Source of the DNA: Pseudomonadota bacterium
GTDB taxonomy: Bacteria; Pseudomonadota; Alphaproteobacteria; Acetobacterales; Acetobacteraceae
Assembly: GCA_021826565.1 (NCBI GenBank)
Contig: JAKAZJ010000152.1
Span: forward strand, 1-5,753
Reading direction: 5' to 3'
DNA length: 5,753 bases
The notes under the pieces were generated by a model. It did not search any database and was not told where the DNA came from. It worked only from the letters and a program-made list of their open reading frames with translations. A program made the translations under genes and the position numbers. Of this stretch, positions 1 through 5,036 are shown one piece after another (within the stretch, counting starts at the first letter, position 1; every line of letters begins with the position of its first letter).

Positions 1-350
1 ATCATTCCCGCCGGCGTGCCGGCGCCATGCACCCACCCCATGAAACGCGGATGGAGGTTGCCGGTGGCGTAGGGGCGGATCAGGCGGTCGAACTGATCGA
101 GGACGGCATCGATCCCCTCGCCCGCGTCAGCCAGGGGCGCGCGCAACGCGGCGCGGACCGGGGCCGGGGTGGGACGCCAGACGGGTTGGTCGCGCAGGGT
201 GGCCAGGTGGTCCAACATCAAGTCCAGGGCGCGATGGGCCGAGCGGCGGAATTTTGTCCAATCAACCGGATCGAGATCGGGGGGATCGAGATCAAACGGC
301 GCGGCCTCGGGCCAGGGTTGGGACAGCGCGTGGGCGTGTTGATCGGGCAT
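1..350 (-). CDS. PLP-dependent group II decarboxylase (aromatic-L-amino-acid decarboxylase family), N-terminal part, truncated by window edge
   Basis: The minus strand reads 116 codons from an ATG at 348-350 to the window edge without a stop, so the C-terminal part, including the PLP-binding lysine, lies outside. Seen: an acidic, proline-rich leader (residues 1-30), then DWTKFRRSAHRALDLMLDHL (30-49), an Arg-Asp-x-Pro-Val-Trp segment (53-58), and HPRFMGWVHGAGTPAGM (100-116). The last two are typical of the N-terminal region of pyridoxal-dependent decarboxylases in the DOPA/tryptophan decarboxylase superfamily. Known for the family: homodimeric cytoplasmic enzymes that decarboxylate amino acids to amines, though some relatives catalyse decarboxylation-dependent deamination. 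The substrate cannot be told from this part. The frame has an upstream TAA and no earlier ATG, so this start is the best choice, but no Shine-Dalgarno precedes it. The gene is divergent from the GGT-family gene. Confidence 0.88.
   Translation of the reverse strand, partial: MPDQHAHALSQPWPEAAPFDLDPPDLDPVDWTKFRRSAHRALDLMLDHLATLRDQPVWRPTPAPVRAALRAPLADAGEGIDAVLDQFDRLIRPYATGNLHPRFMGWVHGAGTPAGM
268..293. repeat. Short in-frame direct repeat, 11 bp with 15-bp period
   Basis: GGATCGAGATC occurs at 268-278 and again at 283-293, a period of 15 bases. Inside the decarboxylase gene it encodes the consecutive peptides DLDPP and DLDPV (residues 20-29) in the acidic leader. It is most simply a slippage-type duplication of five codons in a poorly constrained N-terminal tail, not a regulatory element. 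Confidence 0.6.
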
Positions 351-408
351 GGACAGGATATACGGTGGCCGAGACGATGGCGTGCATGAAGTTTATGAAA
401 ATTGGGTT

Positions 409-425
409 GCCGGGGATCGCCCGGC
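409..425. repeat. Perfect 6-bp inverted repeat in the divergent intergenic region
   Basis: GCCGGG (409-414) and CCCGGC (420-425) are exact reverse complements separated by five bases (GATCG). They lie in the 129-base region (351-479) between the divergent decarboxylase and GGT-family genes, just to the right of an AT-rich patch at 385-407 that holds two ATGAA copies 9 bp apart. It could be an operator or a leader hairpin. No T-run follows on either strand at the right distance, so a terminator is unlikely. In DNA this GC-rich a 6-bp palindrome can arise by chance. I could not identify convincing -35/-10 boxes for the plus-strand gene in this region. Confidence 0.35.
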
Positions 426-479
426 GTCCCCCCGCCCGCGCCTGACACCCGCCATTGAACCCGCCCGCAGGAGCCGCCC

Positions 480-2258
480 ATGTTCACCACCCGCCCCGAA
501 CTCTCCGGCACTTTCGGCATGGTCGCCACCACGCACTGGATCGCCAGCGCCGTCGGCCAGTCCGTCCTGGAACGCGGCGGCAACGCGGCCGACGCCGCCG
601 TCGCCGCGGCCTTCACCCTGCATCTCGCCGAGCCGCATCTGAACGGTCCCGGCGGCGATGCGCCGATCCTGCTTCATGACGCGCGGGCCGGTACCCAGCA
701 CGTGATCTGCGGCCAGGGGACGGCCCCGGCGGCGGCATCGATTGCCCATTTCGAGTCCCTCGGCCTCGACCTGATCCCCGCCACCGGGCTGCTTCCCGCC
801 GTGGTCCCCGGCGCGTTCGATGCCTGGATGCGCCTGCTGCGCGACTGGGGAACCTGGGAACCGGTGGAGGTGCTGGCCTATGCCATCGGCTACGCCGAGC
901 ACGGCATCCCGATCGTGCCCCGCATCAGCGCCACGATCGAAGGCGTGCGCCCGCTGTTCGAGGAAGAATGGCCCACCTCGGCCGCCGTTTTCCTCCCCGA
1001 CGGCAAGGTCCCCGCGCCGGGCAGCCTGTTTGCCCGCCCCGCACTGGCCGCCACCTGGCGCCGGGTGCTGGCCGAAGCCATCGGCGCGACCCGCGAAACC
1101 CGCATCGACGCCGCACGGCGCTGCTTCTACCAAGGCTACGTCGCCGAGGCGGTGGATCGCTTCTGCCGCGACACCGAGGTCCTGGATGTCACCGGGCGCC
1201 GTCATCGCGGCCTGCTGACCGGGGCCGACATGGCGGGCTGGGAAGCCGGAATCGAGGCCCCGCTGAGCTACGACTACCACGGCCACTCGGTGCTGAAATG
1301 CGGCGTCTGGAGCCAGGGGCCGGTGCTGCTGCAACAGCTTGCCCTGCTGCGCGGCTTCGATATCGGCGCGATGGACCCCACCGGAGCCGATTTCGTCCAT
1401 ACCGTCGTGGAATGCGCCAAGCTCGCCTATGCCGACCGCGAGGGCTGGTATGGCGAGCCGCGCTTCACCGACGTGCCGATCGCGACCCTGCTGTCGGACA
1501 GCTATAACGACGCGCGCCGCCGGCAAGTCGGCACTACGGCATCCATGACCTTGCAGCCCGGCACGGTGAACGGCCGCACGCCCGTCCACGACTTCGCCGC
1601 CGCCGCCGCGCGCACCGAACGCCTGACGCGCGCCCCCGGTGCCGGCGAGCCCACCGTCGCGCGGCTTGGGGTGATCGGGGCTGATACCTGCCATATCGAT
1701 GTGATCGATCGGTGGGGGAACATGGTCAGCGCGACGCCGTCCGGCGGCTGGCTGCAATCGTCGCCGGTGATCCCGGAGCTCGGGTTCCCGCTGGGCACGC
1801 GGGGGCAGATGTTCTGGCTGCAACCGGGGCTGGCGGCCAGCCTGCATCCCGGGGCACGGCCCCGCACCACTTTGTCGCCCAGCATGGCGCTGCGCGACGG
1901 GCGGGCGTGGATGTCCTTCGGCACTCCTGGCGGCGATCAGCAGGACCAGTGGCAGACGATCTTCTTCCTGCGGATGGTGCATCACAACTGCAACATCCAG
2001 GAGGCGATCGACCTGCCTTCGTTCCATTCCGAACATTTCACCTCCAGCTTCTGGCCGCGCGCCGCGCGCCCGGGCAAGCTGGTGATCGAGGGACGGTTCG
2101 ACGACGCGGTGCTGGCTGCGTTACGCGCCCGCGGGCACCTGGCGGAAAAGGGCGAGGACTGGTCGGAAGGCCGCCTGTCGGCGACGCGGATCGAGGCCGG
2201 GCAGCTTCGCGCCGGGGCTAATCCGCGCGGGATGCAGGGCTACGCAGTGGGCCGCTGA
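480..2258 (+). CDS. Gamma-glutamyltransferase-family Ntn hydrolase (cytoplasmic, atypical substrate pocket)
   Basis: 592 residues. ATG at 480 is preceded by AGGAG (469-473) at 6-base spacing, which fixes the start. Seen: the N-terminal GGNAADAAVAAAF and EPHLNGPGGDAP segments of the family; DTCHIDVIDRWGN with the expected nucleophile Thr403; RPRTTLSPSMALRDG (460-474); and GTPGGDQ (481-487) with the oxyanion pair Gly484-Gly485. In the GGT family a precursor self-cleaves before this Thr, giving a large and a small subunit. Here the small subunit would be 190 residues, the same as in E. coli. No signal peptide is visible, so a cytoplasmic location is inferred, unlike periplasmic E. coli Ggt. By-eye comparison shows the glutamate-binding residues replaced: Arg114 to Gln79, Asn411 to Gly423, Asp433 to Trp446, Ser462-Ser463 to Thr463-Thr464. 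It is therefore closer to YwrD-like or acylase-type relatives, and the true substrate may not be glutathione. It overlaps the next gene. Confidence 0.9.
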   Translation: MFTTRPELSGTFGMVATTHWIASAVGQSVLERGGNAADAAVAAAFTLHLAEPHLNGPGGDAPILLHDARAGTQHVICGQGTAPAAASIAHFESLGLDLIPATGLLPAVVPGAFDAWMRLLRDWGTWEPVEVLAYAIGYAEHGIPIVPRISATIEGVRPLFEEEWPTSAAVFLPDGKVPAPGSLFARPALAATWRRVLAEAIGATRETRIDAARRCFYQGYVAEAVDRFCRDTEVLDVTGRRHRGLLTGADMAGWEAGIEAPLSYDYHGHSVLKCGVWSQGPVLLQQLALLRGFDIGAMDPTGADFVHTVVECAKLAYADREGWYGEPRFTDVPIATLLSDSYNDARRRQVGTTASMTLQPGTVNGRTPVHDFAAAAARTERLTRAPGAGEPTVARLGVIGADTCHIDVIDRWGNMVSATPSGGWLQSSPVIPELGFPLGTRGQMFWLQPGLAASLHPGARPRTTLSPSMALRDGRAWMSFGTPGGDQQDQWQTIFFLRMVHHNCNIQEAIDLPSFHSEHFTSSFWPRAARPGKLVIEGRFDDAVLAALRARGHLAEKGEDWSEGRLSATRIEAGQLRAGANPRGMQGYAVGR

Positions 2259-2260
2259 TG
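2256..2260 (+). promoter_or_regulatory. TGATG stop/start overlap (translational coupling)
   Basis: The TGA of the GGT-family gene (2256-2258) shares its A with the ATG of the PCC-domain gene (2258-2260). No clear Shine-Dalgarno precedes this ATG, so the second gene is probably translated by ribosomes reinitiating after the first. The two proteins are then likely made together at linked levels. Confidence 0.75.
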
Positions 2261-3124
2261 CGCCACCTGGTCCAGCCCGGGCCGGCACCGGCGGAACGGA
2301 CTCTCAGCGTCGCGGTGGGCGGCGTGATGAAGGGCTACGAACTCACCGCCGGCGCAGACCTGATCACCGCGCTGACGGCCCCGTTGATCGCGGCGGGCAT
2401 GCGCGCCGGAGCGATTGCTTTCGGCCCCGCTGCGCTGCGCCCCTTCCGCTACGTCTTGCCGGGCCCGCCGCGCGATTCCGCTCATGTCGCTTGGTTCTCC
2501 GATCCGCATGAGCCTGCCGGCGACCCCGCTCGTCCCACCATGGTGGACTACGCCAACGCCACCTTCGGCTGGCGCGACGGCAAGCCCTTCGTGCATTGCC
2601 ATGGCGTCTGGACCGAACCCGACGGCACGCGCCGCGGCGGGCATATGCTGCCGGAGGAGACGTTCCTGGCTGGCCCCGCCCGCGCGCGGGCCTGGGCCAC
2701 GCGCGCGGCGACGATCACGGTAGCCCCCGATCCGGAGACGAATTTCCCGCTGTTTCAACCGGTGGCGGAAGGCCCGGCATCCGGCGACGGGCTGCGGCTG
2801 ATCCTGGCGCGACTGCGGCCGAACCAGGATCTGGGGATGGCGCTGGTCGCACTATGCGCCCGGCACGAATTGCGCGCAGCCACGCTCCGCGGCAGCCTGG
2901 GTAGTCTGATCGGGGCGCGTTTCGCCGACGGGCGGACGGTGGACGATCCGGCCACCGAGGTCCTGGTGCGGTCGGGCCGGATCGCCCCGGGGCCGGACGG
3001 CGCTTTGACGGCGGCACTGGACCTGGCCGTGGTCGATGGCGCCGGCCGCGTCACCGAGGGCGCGCTGGCGCCGGACGAAAACCCGATCTGCATCACCTTC
3101 GAGGCGCTGCTGGAAGCGGACTGA
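2258..3124 (+). CDS. Protein with two tandem PCC (DUF296) domains
   Basis: 288 residues with no signal peptide or membrane segment. Domain 1 (about 14-160) has the GADLITAL segment and the pattern KPFVHCHGVW ... GGHMLPEE. Its His113, His115 and His129 match the metal-binding histidine triad known in prokaryotic PCC (plants and prokaryotes conserved, DUF296) proteins. Domain 2 (about 176-286) repeats the fold pattern: RLRPNQDLGMALVALCARHE, then RGSLGSLIGARFADG, a Thr-Glu-Val-Leu strand, a Val-Val-Asp-Gly-Ala-Gly turn, and a C-terminal CITFEALLE strand. It has no equivalent histidines, so only one metal site per chain is expected. In plants PCC domains accompany AT-hooks and mediate oligomerisation; bacterial stand-alone forms have no settled function. 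No AT-hook is seen here, so a DNA-binding role is not supported. Coupling to the hydrolase gene suggests a role in the same pathway or complex. Family call is fairly sure; function is unknown. Confidence 0.8.
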   Translation: MRHLVQPGPAPAERTLSVAVGGVMKGYELTAGADLITALTAPLIAAGMRAGAIAFGPAALRPFRYVLPGPPRDSAHVAWFSDPHEPAGDPARPTMVDYANATFGWRDGKPFVHCHGVWTEPDGTRRGGHMLPEETFLAGPARARAWATRAATITVAPDPETNFPLFQPVAEGPASGDGLRLILARLRPNQDLGMALVALCARHELRAATLRGSLGSLIGARFADGRTVDDPATEVLVRSGRIAPGPDGALTAALDLAVVDGAGRVTEGALAPDENPICITFEALLEAD

Positions 3125-3156
3125 CCGGACCAGATCGGCGCCGGAGCGAACGTTCC

Positions 3157-3185
3157 TTGTCAGATCATGGACAGAACGGTATGGT
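3157..3185 (+). promoter_or_regulatory. Candidate sigma-70-type promoter of the isomerase gene
   Basis: TTGTCA (3157-3162) and TATGGT (3180-3185) are separated by exactly 17 bases and match the TTGACA/TATAAT consensus at 5 of 6 and 4 of 6 positions. Transcription would begin near 3192, giving a leader of about 37 bases before the ATG at 3229. The elements lie in the 104-base gap after the PCC-domain gene, so the isomerase can be transcribed independently of the upstream pair. Prediction only. Confidence 0.45.
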
Positions 3186-3212
3186 TGGGATTGTTCCGGA
3201 ATGTTGGTCTCT

Positions 3213-3220
3213 GGGGAGGA
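3213..3220 (+). promoter_or_regulatory. Strong Shine-Dalgarno deciding the start of the isomerase gene
   Basis: GGGGAGGA ends 8 bases before the ATG at 3229, a near-ideal ribosome binding site. The same frame is open back to a TTG at 3157, but that TTG is the -35 box of the candidate promoter and has no Shine-Dalgarno, so the shorter product is preferred. Confidence 0.85.
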
Positions 3221-3228
3221 TCCACGCC

Positions 3229-3867
3229 ATGTCCGACACCGACCATATCGACTACTATCATTGGCTGCTATCCGATTGGGCCTATCTCGGCGGCGTCCGC
3301 TTCACCCAAATGGCGGCCCGCCACGGTCTGCGGATCAACCACATCCCGATGCGCCTGCCGGACGTCTATGCCGCGAGCGGCGGCGTACTGCTCGGTGAGC
3401 GGTCCTGGCAGCGTCAGGCGTACCGGATTGCCGAACTGAAGCGCTGGAGCACGCGACTCGGTATCCAGGTCAATATCGAGCCACGCTATTTCCCGGGCGA
3501 CATCGATCTCGCTTCGTGCATGGAGATCGCCGCTCAGCGCCGCGGTTGGCCGGTGGCGGATTTCGTCAACGCGGTGATGGCCGCGATCTGGGCCGAGGAC
3601 GCAAATCCGGCCGATCCCGGGACGCTGGTCGCGCTGGCCACGCAGCACGGATTGGACGCGGCGACCTTGCTGGCCGACGCCGCCACCGAAGCGGTGCGGG
3701 CCGAATACCGCGGCAACACCACGCGCGCCCTGACCGCCGGCGTATTCGGCTCCCCGTTTTACGTGTTCGCAGGCGAGATTTTCTGGGGGCAAGACCGTCT
3801 GGATATGCTGGAAGAGACGATCATCAGCGTCCGCGCGATCGACCCTGGTCGCCGTCCTGACGGGTAA
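3229..3867 (+). CDS. 2-hydroxychromene-2-carboxylate isomerase / kappa-class GST-like protein (DsbA-type thioredoxin fold)
   Basis: 212 residues, about the usual length. Seen: an N-terminal beta strand and loop HIDYYHWLLSDWAYLGG (residues 6-22), a central helical insert with ELKRWSTRLGI and WAEDANPADP, and the diagnostic C-terminal GVFGSPFYVFAGEIFWGQDR with the cis-proline of the thioredoxin fold at Pro176. Family members such as NahD use glutathione to isomerise 2-hydroxychromene-2-carboxylate in naphthalene breakdown. Most genomic relatives sit outside such pathways and have unknown substrates. Ser15 aligns with the glutathione-activating serine of the family, but the usual following proline is Asp16. 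No CxxC motif is present, so it is not a disulphide oxidoreductase. No aromatic degradation genes are nearby, so naphthalene catabolism is not supported. The start is set by the strong Shine-Dalgarno. It converges on prfB with a 10-base gap. Confidence 0.87.
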   Translation: MSDTDHIDYYHWLLSDWAYLGGVRFTQMAARHGLRINHIPMRLPDVYAASGGVLLGERSWQRQAYRIAELKRWSTRLGIQVNIEPRYFPGDIDLASCMEIAAQRRGWPVADFVNAVMAAIWAEDANPADPGTLVALATQHGLDAATLLADAATEAVRAEYRGNTTRALTAGVFGSPFYVFAGEIFWGQDRLDMLEETIISVRAIDPGRRPDG

Positions 3868-3877
3868 AACCCCGCTC

Positions 3878-5009
3878 TTATCGCGCTTGTGCGCTCGCTT
3901 CCGACCGCGTCGCACCCACCCGCGCCGCGAGCGAAGCCGCCATGAACGGGTCCAAAGCTCCATCCAGCACCGCGTCCGGGTTGCCCGTCTCCACGCCGGT
4001 CCGCAGGTCCTTCACCATCTGATACGGCGCCAGAACGTAGCTGCGGATCTGATGCCCCCAGCCGATCTCGGTCTTGGCGTTCTCCACCGCCGTCGCCACT
4101 GCCTCGCGCCGCTGCAATTCCTGCTCGTACAGGCGCGCCTTCAGCATCTCCATTGCGATCGCGCGATTCCGGTGCTGGCTGCGGTCGGTCTGGCAGGCGA
4201 CGACGATCCCGCTGGGGACATGCGTGATACGGATCGCGCTTTCGGTCTTGTTCACGTGCTGCCCGCCGGCCCCCGACGACCGGTAGGTATCCACCTTCAG
4301 ATCGGCGTCGCGGATTTCGATATCGATCGTGTCGTCCACGACCGGGTACACCCAGACGCTGGCGAAACTGGTCTGGCGGCGGGCGTTGGCGTCGAACGGG
4401 CTGATGCGAACCAGCCGGTGCACCCCAGCCTCGGTTTTCAGCCAACCATAAGCATTCGGACCCGTGACCTGCAAGGTCACCGATTTCAGGCCGGCCTGTT
4501 CGCCTTCGCTTGCTTCCAGAAGCTGGGATTTGTAGCCATGCGCCTCGGCCCAGCGCATGTACATGCGCAGCAGCATCTCGGCCCAGTCCTGCGCCTCGGT
4601 GCCGCCGGCGCCGGCGTTGATTTCTACATAGCAATCATTGCCGTCGGCTTCGCCCGAAAGCAGGCTTTCGATCTCGCGCCGCTTCGCTTCGGCGGCGAGC
4701 GCGCGCAAGGACGCCAGGCCCTCCGCGACCAGGGCGACGTCGTTGTCGGCCTCGGCCAGGCCGATCAATTCCACCGCGTCGCCGACATCGGCTTCCAGCC
4801 GGCGCACGCCGTCCATCCGCCCGGCCAACAGATTGCGCTCGCGCATCAGCTTCTGGGCGCGCGCGGCATCGTTCCACAGCGCGGGGTCCTCGGCGCCGGC
4901 GTTCAGCTCCGCCAGGCGCGCTTCGGCGACATCCCAGTCAAAGATGCCTCCTCAGCAGTGCGACCGACTGCCTGATCTGTTCGTGAAGCGCATCGGATTC
5001 GGCGGACAT
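3878..5009 (-). CDS. prfB: Peptide chain release factor 2, with programmed +1 frameshift
   Basis: RF2 recognises UGA and UAA stop codons in the ribosomal A site and triggers peptide release. Translation starts at ATG 5009 after AGGGA (5019-5023), and frame 0 reads 23 codons to TGA (4938-4940). After skipping the base at 4940, reading continues in the +1 frame from GAC (4937-4939) to TAA (3878-3880), giving 376 residues against 365 in E. coli. The joined product runs smoothly: ALLRRHL then [24 protein letters not shown], as in other RF2 coiled N-termini. In the full protein the stop-codon reading SPF motif is at 203-205 and the catalytic GGQ, in [14 protein letters not shown], is at 248-250, close to E. 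coli 205-207 and 250-252. SPF rather than PxT excludes RF1. The gene follows the PBP1A gene by 27 bases and is probably co-transcribed. Annotated as join(4941-5009, 3878-4939) on the minus strand. Confidence 0.96.
4937..4952 (-). promoter_or_regulatory. RF2 programmed +1 ribosomal frameshift site
   Basis: On the minus strand the sequence reads AGGAGG CAT CTT TGA C. The internal Shine-Dalgarno-like AGGAGG (4947-4952) lies three bases from the slippery CTT (4941-4943), followed by the TGA stop and a C (4937-4940). Spacing and order are the same as in E. coli prfB (AGGGGG TAT CTT TGA C). Known mechanism: when RF2 is scarce, termination at the poor UGA-C context is slow, the P-site tRNA slips from CUU to UUU, and full RF2 is made. 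When RF2 is plentiful, translation ends as a 23-residue peptide. This gives direct autoregulation. Confidence 0.95.
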
Positions 5010-5036
5010 CGGCGGAGATCCCTGTTGCGGCGCGGG

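Noticed and set aside
393..2036. 547-codon open frame on the minus strand opposite the GGT-family gene
   Set aside because: It lies fully antisense to a gene with clear family motifs. Its product is low-complexity and rich in Arg, Gly, Ala, Gln and His, with no recognisable domain. Long antisense frames are expected in DNA with strong G/C third-position bias.
2240..2758. 172-codon minus-strand open frame opposite the PCC-domain gene
   Set aside because: It has no recognisable motif, and the plus-strand frame carries the two PCC domains and a coupled start.
3861..3874. CGGG/CCCG hairpin between the convergent genes as a terminator
   Set aside because: The stem is only 4 bp and no T-run follows on either strand.
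3759..4634. 291-codon open frame on the minus strand overlapping prfB in another frame
   Set aside because: The prfB frame carries the SPF and GGQ motifs in the expected places; this alternative frame is Arg/Gly-rich noise and also crosses the end of the isomerase gene.
3878..4846. prfB annotated as a 322-residue protein starting at ATG 4846
   Set aside because: Conserved RF2 sequence continues upstream in the same frame to the +1 frameshift site, and the true ATG is at 5009.
4938..4943. The prfB frame break read as a pseudogene mutation
   Set aside because: The break falls exactly at the known CTT TGA C slippery site with its upstream AGGAGG at the right distance, so it is a regulatory frameshift, not damage.
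3887..4975. 362-codon open frame on the plus strand opposite prfB
   Set aside because: It is antisense to the conserved RF2 coding region, with no family resemblance and a His/Arg/Gly/Ala-biased composition; a shadow frame.
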